Part shown: in pieces, positions 53,983-63,166 of the stretch | Position numbering within the stretch: the first letter of the stretch is position 1 | Layout of the letters: each line of letters starts with the position of its first letter | NCBI GenBank assembly: GCA_965247775.1 | Contig: OZ252031.1 | Location: forward strand, 1,364,001-1,428,000 | From: G965247775 sp965247775 | GTDB taxonomy: Bacteria; Chloroflexota; Dehalococcoidia; Bin125 | Length of the DNA: 64,000 nucleotides | Direction: 5' to 3' | Notes under the pieces: model-generated | Told to the model about the DNA's origin: nothing | The model's input: only the letters and a program-made list of their open reading frames with translations | Databases searched by the model: none | Translations under genes and position numbers: made by a program

Positions 53983-54900
53983 ATGACCACCGCCGACGCT
54001 GCATCGATCGCCGACGCCCCTCTGGCCGTCTCGCGGAGCCGGCGGGGCGGGCCGACGATCCGCCGGCTGGGGGACAACCGGCTGGCCGTCGCCGGCGGGG
54101 TGATCAGTCTCGTCTTCTTGCTGATCGGCGTCGCGGGACTTGTCATCATCGGCTTCGATCGGTTTCACGATCTCTACCTGGATCAGGCATTGCGCAACAC
54201 CTTGGCCTCGCCCTTTGAGAGCAGCGCAGTGCTGGGCACCGACCGGCTGGGGCGCGACCTGCTGGCCCGGACCGTCAGCGGCATCGGCGTCTCTATAACG
54301 CTCGCGGTGGGCATCATGGCGCTCACGATCGTCGTGGGGATGATTGTTGGCATCGTCTCCGCCTACTACGGCGGCATCGTCGATCTTGTCCTCAGCGGCA
54401 TCATCGACATCACCTGGGGCTTTCCCATCATCCTCATGGCGGTGGCGCTCTCGGGGGTGCTCGATCGCGGCATCGAGGTCGTGCTGCTGGCCGTGCCGCT
54501 GGTGCTCTGGGCGGGCTTCGCGCGCATCATCCGCGGCGAGGTGTTGAGCCTGCGCCAGCGTGACTTCGTCAAGGCCGCCAAGGCCATGGGGGTGCCTGAC
54601 TGGCGGATCATGCTGCGGCACTTCGTGCCCAATCTCGTCGCGCCCACAGTGGTGATGGCCACCTACTACATCCCGGTCGTGATCATCTTCGAGGGCGCCC
54701 TCTCCTTCCTGGGGCTGGGCACGCAACCTCCCACGCCGAGCCTGGGGCTCATGATCTCCGACGGACGGGAACTCCTGCAGACGCACCACTGGGCCGTCAC
54801 GATCCCCGGTGTGGCCCTGGTCGTGATGGTGATCGGCTTCAACACCCTCGGCGACGGGCTGCGCGACGTGCTTGACCCCCGCCTGCGGCGCGTCCGATGA
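53983..54900 (+). CDS. ABC importer permease, DppC/OppC type
   Basis: The 305-residue partner permease has a cytoplasmic N-terminus, TM1 (GGVISLVFLLIGVAGLVII), the HVLGTDRLGRDLLAR-type motif (SAVLGTDRLGRDLLARTVSG), five more helices and the EAA loop (QRDFVKAAKAMGVPDWRIML). Its stop overlaps the ATG of the first ATPase by 4 bases. Confidence 0.93.
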   Translation: MTTADAASIADAPLAVSRSRRGGPTIRRLGDNRLAVAGGVISLVFLLIGVAGLVIIGFDRFHDLYLDQALRNTLASPFESSAVLGTDRLGRDLLARTVSGIGVSITLAVGIMALTIVVGMIVGIVSAYYGGIVDLVLSGIIDITWGFPIILMAVALSGVLDRGIEVVLLAVPLVLWAGFARIIRGEVLSLRQRDFVKAAKAMGVPDWRIMLRHFVPNLVAPTVVMATYYIPVVIIFEGALSFLGLGTQPPTPSLGLMISDGRELLQTHHWAVTIPGVALVVMVIGFNTLGDGLRDVLDPRLRRVR

Positions 54901-55880
54901 CCGCCCCCCCCCAGGCGCTGCTCGAGATCGAGAGCCTCTCCGTGGACCTGACCACAGAGGAGGGCCCCGTGCGCCCTGTCGCGCAACTCTCGTTGAGCGT
55001 CGCGGCGGGGGAAATCGTCGGGCTCGTGGGCGAGAGCGGGTGCGGCAAAACCATGACGGCTCTCGCGGTGATGCGCCTGTTGCCGGGAGGCGGCCGGGCA
55101 GAAGGCAAGGTTCGTCTGCACGGCCGGGACCTCCTGGAGATGAGCGACCGCGAGATGCGCAGCGTCCGGGGCCGTCAGATGTCGATGGTCTTCCAGGAGC
55201 CGATGACCAGTCTGGACCCCGTCTTCACGGTCGGAAAGCAGGTGACGGAAACGGTGCTGGCGCACCGCCGAGTGGACCGGGCTACGGCGCGGCAGCGAGC
55301 GCTCGAGGTGCTGGAACAGGTGGGTCTGGCGGGCGCCGAGGAGCGCATGCACGACTACCCGCATCAGCTTTCGGGCGGCATGCGCCAGCGGGTCATGATC
55401 GCGATCGCGCTTGTGATGGAGCCGGATCTGCTCATCGCCGATGAGCCGACGACGGCGCTGGACGTGACGATCCAGGCGCAGATCCTCGAGATGATCGCGG
55501 ACTTGCAGCGACGATCGGACCTCGGAGTGCTCCTCATCAGCCATGACCTCGCGGTGGTGGGACAGGTCGCCGACCGCGTCGCCGTGATGTACGCGGGCGA
55601 GATCGTGGAGACGCTGCCCACGGACCAATTGTTCCGGGCGCCCCAGCACCCGTACACGCAAAGCCTGTTGCGCTGCGTGCCAGGCATGACCGGCGACGTC
55701 CCTTATCTTGAGGTGATCGACGGTCAGGTGCCGGAACTCACCAACCTGCCGCCCGCCTGCCGCTTCGCGCCGCGCTGCGCCCACGCACTCGACCCCTGCC
55801 ACGAAGAGCGTCCTGCATTGGAGAACATCGCGGATGACCACCAACTCCGCTGCTGGAACCCGCAGCCTTTCCAGCCCTAG
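54897..55880 (+). CDS. ABC importer ATPase, DppD/OppD type
   Basis: The 327-residue ATPase carries Walker A GESGCGKT, Q-loop MVFQEPMTSLDP, signature LSGGMRQRV, Walker B LLIADEPTTALD and the C-terminal cysteine-containing motif (ACRFAPRCAHALDPCHEERP). ATG 54897 overlaps the permease stop. It is a full paralogue of the ATPase at 12245. The next ATPase starts 47 bases before its end. Confidence 0.93.
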   Translation: MTAPPQALLEIESLSVDLTTEEGPVRPVAQLSLSVAAGEIVGLVGESGCGKTMTALAVMRLLPGGGRAEGKVRLHGRDLLEMSDREMRSVRGRQMSMVFQEPMTSLDPVFTVGKQVTETVLAHRRVDRATARQRALEVLEQVGLAGAEERMHDYPHQLSGGMRQRVMIAIALVMEPDLLIADEPTTALDVTIQAQILEMIADLQRRSDLGVLLISHDLAVVGQVADRVAVMYAGEIVETLPTDQLFRAPQHPYTQSLLRCVPGMTGDVPYLEVIDGQVPELTNLPPACRFAPRCAHALDPCHEERPALENIADDHQLRCWNPQPFQP

Positions 55881-56910
55881 CACAGCGCCCCTGGTGGAGC
55901 TGGCAGGGCTGACGCGCCGTTTCGTCGTGCGGCGCGACGTGCTCGGACGCCCCCGCAGCTGGCTCTCCGCCGTGGAGGACGTTTCCCTTCAGATCGAACG
56001 GGGAGAGACGTTCGGACTGGTGGGCGAGACCGGCAGCGGCAAGAGCACCCTCGCTGCACTCATCGTGCGCCTGCAGGCTGCGGACGCCGGATCGGTGCAC
56101 TTCGACGGGGAGGACGTGCTGGCAGCGGGACGCCGGCGCTTGGCGACGATCCGGCAGCGGATGCAGCTCGTCTTCCAAGACCCCTTCTCTTCCCTCGATC
56201 CGCGCATGTCCGTGGGTGCGATCGTCCGGGAAGGCCTGCACCGATCTGGGCTCTCGCGGCGGGCACGCGACGCGCGTGTCCTGGAGCTTCTCGAGTTGGT
56301 GGGGCTCTCGCACAGTCACCGGGCTCGCTTTCCCCATGAACTGAGCGGCGGCCAGCGGCAACGTGTCGCGATCGCGCGGGCGCTCGGCGTGGGCGCGGAG
56401 TTCCTCATCCTTGATGAGCCGGTTAGCGCCCTGGACGTCTCGATTCAGAGCCAGGTTCTCAACCTCCTGCGCGATCTCCAGCGCGAACTCGGACTCACCT
56501 ACCTCTTCATCAGTCACGACCTGGCGGTAATCCGGCACATCGCGGACCGGGTCGGCGTGATGTACCTCGGCAAGCTCGTCGAAACGGGCCCAAAGGACGC
56601 GCTCTTCCGGGCGCCGATGCACCCCTACACGCAAGCGTTGATCTCAGCCATCCCTGCGCCCCCGTCGAGCGACGCGGCGGTGCAACGCATCATCCTCCAA
56701 GGAGATGTCCCCAGCCCTATCGATCTGCCGCCGCACTGCCGCTTCGCGAGCCGCTGTTTTCGGGCCATCGATCGATGCCACGCGGAGACACCCCCGCTCG
56801 AAGAGAGTCCGGACCGCCCCGGACAGGAACTAGCCTGCTTCAACCCCGCCCCCCTCGCGACTCCGAGCGCTGAGCGGAGCGAGGAGAATGGAGAGATGCG
56901 CCATGCCTGA
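55834..56910 (+). CDS. ABC importer ATPase, DppF/OppF type
   Basis: The 358-residue ATPase has Walker A GETGSGKST, Q-loop LVFQDPFSSLDPRM, signature LSGGQRQRVAIARALG, Walker B FLILDEPVSALD and the C-terminal cysteine motif. ATG 55834, with GGAGAA upstream, overlaps the preceding ATPase by 47 bases; a GTG at 55891 just after that stop is an alternative start with no Shine-Dalgarno. It lacks the long insertion of its paralogue at 13266. It completes a five-gene importer. Confidence 0.92.
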   Translation: MTTNSAAGTRSLSSPSTAPLVELAGLTRRFVVRRDVLGRPRSWLSAVEDVSLQIERGETFGLVGETGSGKSTLAALIVRLQAADAGSVHFDGEDVLAAGRRRLATIRQRMQLVFQDPFSSLDPRMSVGAIVREGLHRSGLSRRARDARVLELLELVGLSHSHRARFPHELSGGQRQRVAIARALGVGAEFLILDEPVSALDVSIQSQVLNLLRDLQRELGLTYLFISHDLAVIRHIADRVGVMYLGKLVETGPKDALFRAPMHPYTQALISAIPAPPSSDAAVQRIILQGDVPSPIDLPPHCRFASRCFRAIDRCHAETPPLEESPDRPGQELACFNPAPLATPSAERSEENGEMRHA

Positions 56911-58465
56911 CTTCATCGTCGTCGGCGGAGGCCACAACGGCCTCACCTGCGCTGCCTACCTCGCAAAGAGTGGGGAAGAAGTCGTCGTGCTGGAGCGCCG
57001 CGACGTACTCGGCGGTTGCGGGACGAGCGAGGCGACGATCCCGGGGCTTCCGGACTTCACCTTCAATCCCGGCGCCTTCGACTTGCTCGGCATCCGCGAC
57101 ACGCCGTTCTTCAACGACTTGGAGTTAGAGCGGCACGGCCTCGAACTACTTGAGGTCGAACCGATGTTTTTCATGCCCTTCCCGGACGGGAAGCGCATCT
57201 TCTTTTGGCGGGACGCGGAACGCACGGCGGCTGAGATCGCGACGATCTCCGAGCGGGACGCCGAGCGCTACGTGGACTGGGTCAGTTTCTGGTCGCAGAC
57301 GCTGGAGATGCTCGATCCGATCAACACGGGCGCACCGCCGCCGTTCGCGGCGATGACCGCGCTGCTGGAGGACACGCCTGAGGTCAACGAACTCCTGCGG
57401 GTGATGATGATGCCGGCGCGGCAGTACATCGAGGAGACGTTCGAGTCGCCACAGCTGCAGGGGCTGGGCGCGTTCATGGCGCTGCAAACGAAAACAGCGC
57501 TCGACCAACCCGGCTCCGCCCTCGCGATGACGGAACTGCCGATGAGCCATGCGGGCGGCGTGTACCGGCCGCGCGGCGGCGTCGGCCAGGTCTCTGACGC
57601 CGTGGCTCGCGCCCTTGAGTCGTACGGCGGTCAGGTGGAGCGAGACGCGGAGGTGACGGAGATTCTGGTGACGAACGGACGGGCGAGCGGCGTGCGCCTC
57701 GCGACTGGGGACGTCCTGGAGGCGCGGCGGGGCGTGGTGACGGCAATCCCTCCGCAGCGCGTCTTCCTGGAGTTAATCGGGCCGGACCACCTGGACTCTC
57801 GCTTCCTGCACCGAGTGGAGCACCTCCAGAACGACAACACCGCTGTGATCAAGGCCTACTACGCCCTCGAGGAACCGCCCGTGTTCTCCGCCTGCGGCGA
57901 CGATGGCCAGGCGCGCGAGTTCCGCATCCCCGCCGCGATGGTGACGCCCAGCCTCGACTACGCGGCGGCGATGTGGGAGGACGTGCGCCGGGGCGAGATC
58001 CCGCGGCATCCGTGGATGTGGTGCACGTTCTCCACGGGCCTCGATCCCAGCATGGCGCCGCCCGGTAAGCATGCGCTTGGCCTGCACTGCTGGGTGCCCT
58101 ACGAACTCGCGGGGGGGCGCGATTGGGAGGACGCGCGCGAGGAAGCCGCCATGCGCATGTTCGAAACCTACTGCGAGTACGCTCCCAATCTGCGCGACAA
58201 GTTGATCGGATGGAGTGCCCGAACACCCGTCGATTGGGAGCAGATCGTGGGCATCCCCAAGGGGAACAACTTTCACGTCGATATGGTGCCCCACCAGGTG
58301 CTTGGCTTCCGGCCGCTTCCGGAGCTCGCGGATTACCGGGCGCCGATCGAGGGGCTCTACCTGTCCGGCGCGGGCACGCATCCCGGCCCGGCGATTACGG
58401 GCCTGCCCGGCCACAACACGGCACAAGAGATCCTGCGCGATCTGGGCAAGCTAGAAGACGATTAA
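56903..58465 (+). CDS. FAD-dependent oxidoreductase, phytoene-desaturase-like
   Basis: The 520-residue enzyme has an N-terminal FAD-binding fold (IVVGGGHNGLTCAAYLAKSG, VVVLERRDVLGGCG), a substrate region, GGVYRPRGGVGQVSDAVARA in mid-protein and a second FAD motif at the end (LYLSGAGTHPGPAITGLPGH). This is the carotenoid-desaturase/amine-oxidase type of FAD superfamily; many soil bacteria use such enzymes on unknown hydrophobic or amine substrates. No carotenoid genes are nearby, so a catabolic role linked to the importer is more likely. The ATG overlaps the preceding ATPase by 8 bases. Confidence 0.9.
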   Translation: MPDFIVVGGGHNGLTCAAYLAKSGEEVVVLERRDVLGGCGTSEATIPGLPDFTFNPGAFDLLGIRDTPFFNDLELERHGLELLEVEPMFFMPFPDGKRIFFWRDAERTAAEIATISERDAERYVDWVSFWSQTLEMLDPINTGAPPPFAAMTALLEDTPEVNELLRVMMMPARQYIEETFESPQLQGLGAFMALQTKTALDQPGSALAMTELPMSHAGGVYRPRGGVGQVSDAVARALESYGGQVERDAEVTEILVTNGRASGVRLATGDVLEARRGVVTAIPPQRVFLELIGPDHLDSRFLHRVEHLQNDNTAVIKAYYALEEPPVFSACGDDGQAREFRIPAAMVTPSLDYAAAMWEDVRRGEIPRHPWMWCTFSTGLDPSMAPPGKHALGLHCWVPYELAGGRDWEDAREEAAMRMFETYCEYAPNLRDKLIGWSARTPVDWEQIVGIPKGNNFHVDMVPHQVLGFRPLPELADYRAPIEGLYLSGAGTHPGPAITGLPGHNTAQEILRDLGKLEDD

Positions 58466-58466
58466 C

Positions 58467-58955
58467 GTGCCCAGCGCCGAACGCACTTTCCTGGTCCACG
58501 CACCCCAGTCCGAGGTCTGGGCGCTGCTGAGCGACTTCGCGCGGCTCGGGCCCTGCCTTCCAGGCTGTCGCGACGTGGAGGTGCTGAATCCCGACGACGC
58601 CCGCTGGCAGATGGAAGTTAGCCTTGGCCTGCTGCGCAAGCGCTTCGTCGTGGAAACGCACACGACCGTGCGGCAAGAGCCGTCGCGCGCCGAATGGGTG
58701 GGCGATTCCGACCTGCTGTCCACCGCCGGCCGGGTCGAACTTCGCTCACGCGAGGATGACGGCACCGACGTCACCTATCGGGGTACCGTGCGCGCCAAGG
58801 GAGCGATCCGGCACGTGCTGAACCGCTACTTCCGCAAGCGCTTGGATGGGGACATCGAGGAGTTCGTGCAAAACGTGCGTGCCCGGCTTGACCCCAACAC
58901 GATCGCAGCCGACGAGGAAAGGATGACGCCATGCCCGTCCGCCGATGGGACCTGA
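58467..58955 (+). CDS. SRPBCC/CoxG-family protein
   Basis: The 162-residue protein has the helix-grip START-like fold of CO dehydrogenase subunit G relatives: ERTFLVHAPQSEVWALLSDF near the N-terminus, CLPGCRDVEVLNPDDARWQM, and a long final helix (LNRYFRKRLDGDIEEFVQNV). Such proteins bind hydrophobic ligands or recruit oxidoreductases to the membrane. The start GTG 58467 lies one base after the FAD enzyme stop. Its 3' end overlaps the next gene by 25 bases. Confidence 0.85.
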   Translation: MPSAERTFLVHAPQSEVWALLSDFARLGPCLPGCRDVEVLNPDDARWQMEVSLGLLRKRFVVETHTTVRQEPSRAEWVGDSDLLSTAGRVELRSREDDGTDVTYRGTVRAKGAIRHVLNRYFRKRLDGDIEEFVQNVRARLDPNTIAADEERMTPCPSADGT

Positions 58956-59629
58956 ACGGACCGATTTACAACGGGATGTGGCACTACAACCAGGCGGGGA
59001 TCGACCCGGTGACGATCCCGGAGACGGAAATCGAGCGGCGTTCGTCCATCGAAGAGCATGGCTTCGAGATGTGGAAGCTGGGCTTCTCTGCGCACACCGG
59101 AACGTATCTGGAGACTGCTGCGCACGAAGTTCCGGGGCGACCGAGCATCGATCAGGTGGACCTGGACCGCTTCTTCCGCCCGGCCAAGATCGTGCGAGTG
59201 CCGACGAAGGGGCCGAGGGAGTACATCTACCCGGACGAATTGGCGGCGGGCGCCCCGCCCATCGACGATGGCGACGCCGTCCTGATCGATAGTGGCTGGG
59301 GCGCACGCTGGCGCGATGCCAACTTCATTCAAGATACGCCCTGTTACCACCCCTCCTGCCTCGACTGGCTGATGGAGCAGCCCATGTCGATCTGGGGAGT
59401 CGACACCCCGGTGGCGGAGGCGGATTACCTCAACCGAACGATGGATTGGGAACCTGGTGAACGCCCGATCATCGTCCCCCTTTTCAAGGAGAAGGACATC
59501 CTGCTCCTCGCGCCCCTCGTGAACATGGCGGGGATCCAAAACCGAGAAGGATCTCTCATCGCCCTGCCGCTTCCCGTTGAGGGAGTTTGCGCCACGCCGT
59601 GCCGCGCGATCTTCCTGGAGGAGTCCTGA
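58931..59629 (+). CDS. Cyclase-family (kynurenine formamidase-like) metal hydrolase
   Basis: The 232-residue protein belongs to the metal-dependent cyclase/KynB family, which hydrolyses amides or dehydrates ring-forming substrates. The metal motif, normally HxGTHxDxPxH, reads HTGTYLETAAH, so the middle His is Tyr and Asp is Glu; the later DSGWGARW and a PVEGVCATPCRAIF ending are as in the family. Activity may be altered or use another metal set. GAGGAAAGG lies about 9 bases before ATG 58931. Confidence 0.85.
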   Translation: MPVRRWDLNGPIYNGMWHYNQAGIDPVTIPETEIERRSSIEEHGFEMWKLGFSAHTGTYLETAAHEVPGRPSIDQVDLDRFFRPAKIVRVPTKGPREYIYPDELAAGAPPIDDGDAVLIDSGWGARWRDANFIQDTPCYHPSCLDWLMEQPMSIWGVDTPVAEADYLNRTMDWEPGERPIIVPLFKEKDILLLAPLVNMAGIQNREGSLIALPLPVEGVCATPCRAIFLEES

Positions 59630-59653
59630 CGTCGTGCGGGAGGAGATCTGCCC

Positions 59654-60907
59654 GTGACCGCGCCGAAGAAGCTCACGTTCTGGTGGTGGGGTGAGGACGA
59701 GGCGCCCGGCCTGGGGGCCTGGCTGAGCCGCACCATCCAGGACTTTGAGCGCGAGCACCCTGGCGTACGCATCGACGCGGTGGAGGAAGAGATGCTGGAG
59801 GTGATCCCGCGGTTCACGGAGGCCGCTGTGGCGGGTTCACCACCGGATCTCCAGTTCCTCTGGAACGGCATTTACCACATCGAGAGCGCGTGGCGCGGCT
59901 ACCTCGCGCCGCTCGATGGGTTGATCCCGCCGGAGGAGTTCGCGCACATGGGCGCGACAGCACTCAGTTGGTACGGAGGCCGACCGTACCGGGCCGGCTG
60001 GTATCTGATCCCCGTCTTCTGGGCCATCAACCGGCGGCTGCTGATCGCGGCCGGCGTGTCCCCGTCCGAGATCCCACCGCGCACGTGGGACGATTTCATC
60101 AGCCAGTGCGAACGCCTCGGCGCGGCGGGCACGACACCACTCATCGCCGGCGACGCGCAGGGGGACTTCAGTGTCTGGTGGCTCACGCACTTCCTGGTAC
60201 AGACGCTCGATCGCCCGGGCGACGTAGCGGAGCTGGTCCTGGGCGGCCTCGACTGGTGCGACCCTCGTTACGCTGATCCGTGGGTGCGGCTGGAGCACCT
60301 CTGGCGGGGCGGCCACATCAATGCCGACGCGGCCGCGATCGATCTCTGGGCCGCGTGGCGGCGTTTCTGCGCCGGCGGTGGCGCGTTCGCCTTCGCCTCG
60401 GGCCCGATGTTCTCGGCGGCGGCCACCGCGTTGGGTGAGGATGCGCTGATCGCGCCGGCTCCGGTGACCAGCGACGGCCCCCTCGCCGGCGTTCCCATTG
60501 TCGACACGCAGGGCATCGGGATCGCAGCGGCGAGCGCGAACCAGGGGGACGCCGCGGCCCTCCTTCGTTCCTTCCATCAGCGGTCACACCTCCAGCGCCT
60601 TTGGGATGAGGTCGGACTCTTACCTGCGAACGACACCTGGGCGGGCGCTGCGGATATTGATCAGCCGCAGTTCCGCCTCATGTGGGACTGGTTCGCCAAC
60701 GGCCCCTCGACGGTGTACGTGCCCGATCTCATCCCCGTCCAGTGCCACTTTGCGGGAGTCGCGCCCGTGGGCCGCAAGTTGATGGCTGAAGAGATCGATG
60801 CGGCGGGTGCGGCAGCGTGGATCGACGGCGAGGCGCGACGCTGGCGGCGAGAAGCTGGCGCTGAAGTCGAGCACTACCGCGCTTGGACCGATTCGATCGC
60901 GCTCTGA
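59654..60907 (+). CDS. Family 1 extracellular solute-binding protein without signal peptide
   Basis: The 417-residue protein looks like a sugar-type ABC binding protein: KLTFWWWGEDEAPG at the start, FEREHPGVRIDAVEEE, GSPPDLQFLWNGIYHIESA, then a two-lobed fold (TWDDFISQCERLG). Such proteins are exported, yet here the mature-like sequence begins four residues after the GTG start, which has GGAGGAG about 10 bases upstream. There is no in-frame room for a signal peptide. No family 1 permeases are near. It may be cytoplasmic, or a ligand-binding partner of the pathway enzymes. Confidence 0.85.
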   Translation: MTAPKKLTFWWWGEDEAPGLGAWLSRTIQDFEREHPGVRIDAVEEEMLEVIPRFTEAAVAGSPPDLQFLWNGIYHIESAWRGYLAPLDGLIPPEEFAHMGATALSWYGGRPYRAGWYLIPVFWAINRRLLIAAGVSPSEIPPRTWDDFISQCERLGAAGTTPLIAGDAQGDFSVWWLTHFLVQTLDRPGDVAELVLGGLDWCDPRYADPWVRLEHLWRGGHINADAAAIDLWAAWRRFCAGGGAFAFASGPMFSAAATALGEDALIAPAPVTSDGPLAGVPIVDTQGIGIAAASANQGDAAALLRSFHQRSHLQRLWDEVGLLPANDTWAGAADIDQPQFRLMWDWFANGPSTVYVPDLIPVQCHFAGVAPVGRKLMAEEIDAAGAAAWIDGEARRWRREAGAEVEHYRAWTDSIAL

Positions 60908-60920
60908 GGGGGTGCCGCTG

Positions 60921-61331
60921 ATGCCGACAAAGAGTGTGCAAGTGGAAGCGTTGCTCCGCGCGTTCTGGGCGAGTGACTGGCCAACGACGATGCAGGCGTT
61001 CCATGAAGACGCTGTCTACGAGGACCCGCTTCTGCCGGAGCCGGCAGTCGGCAAGACGGCGATCCTCGACGTCTTCCGATATTGCCACGAGTGGGGACAG
61101 ATCGAGGGGGAGATCCACAATTTGATCGAAGCGGAGTGCTGCGTTGTCGCAGAACTCCGTATCCGCGGAATCGTGATCGGGCGCATCAAGGGGATGTCAC
61201 CCGATGTCGTGGGGAAAACGTTCGACTTCGCGGAAGCGGACGTCTTCGAGTTCGACAGCGCGGGGCGGATCCGCCGCGAGACGATCTATCCGGACGTTGT
61301 GACGCTCATGAAGCAGCTTGGTGCGCTCTGA
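60921..61331 (+). CDS. SnoaL/NTF2-like protein
   Basis: The 136-residue product has the cone-shaped NTF2-like fold pattern: VEALLRAFWASDWPTTMQAF, HEDAVYEDPLLPEPAVGKTA, FDFAEADVFEFDSAGRIRRE. Members are polyketide cyclases, steroid isomerases or ligand-binding proteins. ATG 60921 follows the binding-protein stop after 13 bases. The Asp/His residues in FHEDAVYEDP could be catalytic, but this cannot be confirmed. Confidence 0.8.
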   Translation: MPTKSVQVEALLRAFWASDWPTTMQAFHEDAVYEDPLLPEPAVGKTAILDVFRYCHEWGQIEGEIHNLIEAECCVVAELRIRGIVIGRIKGMSPDVVGKTFDFAEADVFEFDSAGRIRRETIYPDVVTLMKQLGAL

Positions 61332-61362
61332 GCGGAGTCAGAGCGACGAGGAAGGTTGCGCA

Positions 61363-62382
61363 ATGAGGGCAGCTCGGTTACATGCGTTCGGCGAGCCACT
61401 GCGCGTGGAAGACGTTGACATCCCGGATCCGGAGGCCGATCAGGTCTTGGTCAAGGTTGCTGGCGCTGGCGTGTGCCGCTCGGACCTCTACGTGATAGAT
61501 GGCGACCTACCGGAGGCGGTGCGGCTGCCCATCACTATGGGCCATGAGATCGCCGGCCGGGTACAGGCTCTCGGGCCCGCAGCCCAAGACCGTGTCCGAG
61601 TAGGCGAGGCCGTGGCGGTGATGGTCGGGTGGGGCTGTGGGGCCTGCGAGTGGTGCGTGACAGGACACGAGCAGATTTGCTCCCACGGCGACGAAGCGGG
61701 ATCGACGCTCAACGGCGGCTTCGCCGAATACGTGCTGGTGCCACATCCGCGGCACCTCGTCCCCCTGGGGGACCTCGATCCGGTGGAGGCGGCGCCACTG
61801 GGGGATGCGGGCATCTCTTCCTACGCCGCGGTACGGCGGGTGCGCTCCGTTCTCGTGGGCGGGTCGACGCTTGTTGTGATCGGCGCAGGGGGGCTGGGCC
61901 AGATGGCCGTGCAGATCGCCCGCGAGTTGACGGCGGCACGCGTCATCGCCGTCGATCGGCGGGCGGAGCAGCTCGAAACGGCGACGGCCTTCGGCGCGGA
62001 GGAGACGATCCTTGCGGGGGATAGCCCCGTCGAGAGGGTGCATGAGCTGACGCAGGGCGAGGGCGCACACGCGGTGTTGGACTTCGTTGGGACGGACGAG
62101 ACGCTGTCGCTGGCGACCGCGGTGGTCCGGCAGCGCGGCGCGATCGGCTTGCTCGGGCTGGCAGGCGGCAACGTACCCTTCGGGTTCTACTCGCAGGCGC
62201 CCGAGGCCGTCCTTACCACGATCTACGCCGGCACGCGGGACGACCTAGACGGAGTCGTCGCTCTCGCCCGAGCCGGGCGGATCAGCACGTCAGTCACCCG
62301 CTATCCGCTCGATGCGGTCAACGATGTGCTCGCACTTCTACGAGAGGACAAGATCAGTGGCCGCGCCGTACTCGTTCCCTGA
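61363..62382 (+). CDS. Zinc-dependent alcohol dehydrogenase
   Basis: The 339-residue medium-chain dehydrogenase has the catalytic zinc ligands Cys38 (GVCRSD) and His61-Glu62 (GHEIAG), four structural zinc cysteines (CGACEWCVTGHEQIC), and an NAD(P)-binding GAGGLGQMAVQIA motif. It would oxidise an alcohol intermediate of the island's pathway. ATG 61363 is chosen because the family start MRAARLHAFGEPL begins there. It ends the co-directional run. Confidence 0.92.
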   Translation: MRAARLHAFGEPLRVEDVDIPDPEADQVLVKVAGAGVCRSDLYVIDGDLPEAVRLPITMGHEIAGRVQALGPAAQDRVRVGEAVAVMVGWGCGACEWCVTGHEQICSHGDEAGSTLNGGFAEYVLVPHPRHLVPLGDLDPVEAAPLGDAGISSYAAVRRVRSVLVGGSTLVVIGAGGLGQMAVQIARELTAARVIAVDRRAEQLETATAFGAEETILAGDSPVERVHELTQGEGAHAVLDFVGTDETLSLATAVVRQRGAIGLLGLAGGNVPFGFYSQAPEAVLTTIYAGTRDDLDGVVALARAGRISTSVTRYPLDAVNDVLALLREDKISGRAVLVP

Positions 62383-62392
62383 CGTCCCGTTC

Positions 62393-63166
62393 TTAGAGCG
62401 CCAGGTAGCCGCCATCCGCTGCCACCGCTTCCCCCGTCACGAAAGATGCGTCAGGGGAGGCGAGGAAGGCGATCACGGCCGCGATCTCGTCGGCAGTTCC
62501 CATCCGCCCCAGCGGCTGGGCATCGTTTGCGATCCGCTCTGCTTCCACCGGATCCTCCGCCGCGTTGATGTAGTCCCAGCTCATCTGCGTGGCGATGATG
62601 CCGGGACAGACACAGTTAGCGCGAATACCGTTCTTCGCATACTCCGTCGCGATCGTGCGAGTCATGTTGATCATGCCCGCCTTGGCGGCGTTGTAGCCGA
62701 TATTCCCCGGCCAGGCCACCTGGCCGGCGACCGAGGCAACGGTAACCACCACCCCGCCGCCGCGCTCGCTGAAGTGCGGGATGACGGCGCGGGCCATCAC
62801 GAAGGGGGCGGTGAGGTGGATCGCGAGCATGCGGTCCCACAGCTCGTCGCCATAATCCAAGATGCTCGTGGGCCTCAAGACGTCAATCCCTGCGTTGCCG
62901 ACGAAGACCTCGAGGTCTCCGAGCTCTTCGATGGCCCGATCGACGAGGGCGACGGCTTCGTCTCGCTGGGTCAGGTCCGCCTGCAGCACGACCGCGCGTA
63001 CGCCCTCCGTGCGGATCTCGGAGGCGATCTCCTCGGCGGCCGCGACGTTCGAGAAAGCGTGGAGCGCCACGTCCCGGCCTGCGGCTGCCAAGCGGCGGGC
63101 AGTCGCGCCGCCGATCCCGCCCGATGCGCCCGTCACCAGTGCCGGCCCAAGCGCGCTGCTGGTCAT
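62393..63166 (-). CDS. Short-chain dehydrogenase/reductase
   Basis: The 257-residue SDR has TGASGGIGGATARRL (cofactor loop), NAG in VGNAGID, catalytic Ser in VASVAGQ, and Tyr-Lys in GYNAAK. The cofactor specificity loop suggests NADP, as in FabG-like 3-oxoacyl reductases, but SDRs of this type act on many alcohols. It is convergent with the alcohol dehydrogenase (10 bases) and divergent from the 2-oxoacid dehydrogenase gene. The start ATG 63166 excludes an uninformative upstream extension. Confidence 0.9.
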   Translation of the reverse strand: MTSSALGPALVTGASGGIGGATARRLAAAGRDVALHAFSNVAAAEEIASEIRTEGVRAVVLQADLTQRDEAVALVDRAIEELGDLEVFVGNAGIDVLRPTSILDYGDELWDRMLAIHLTAPFVMARAVIPHFSERGGGVVVTVASVAGQVAWPGNIGYNAAKAGMINMTRTIATEYAKNGIRANCVCPGIIATQMSWDYINAAEDPVEAERIANDAQPLGRMGTADEIAAVIAFLASPDASFVTGEAVAADGGYLAL

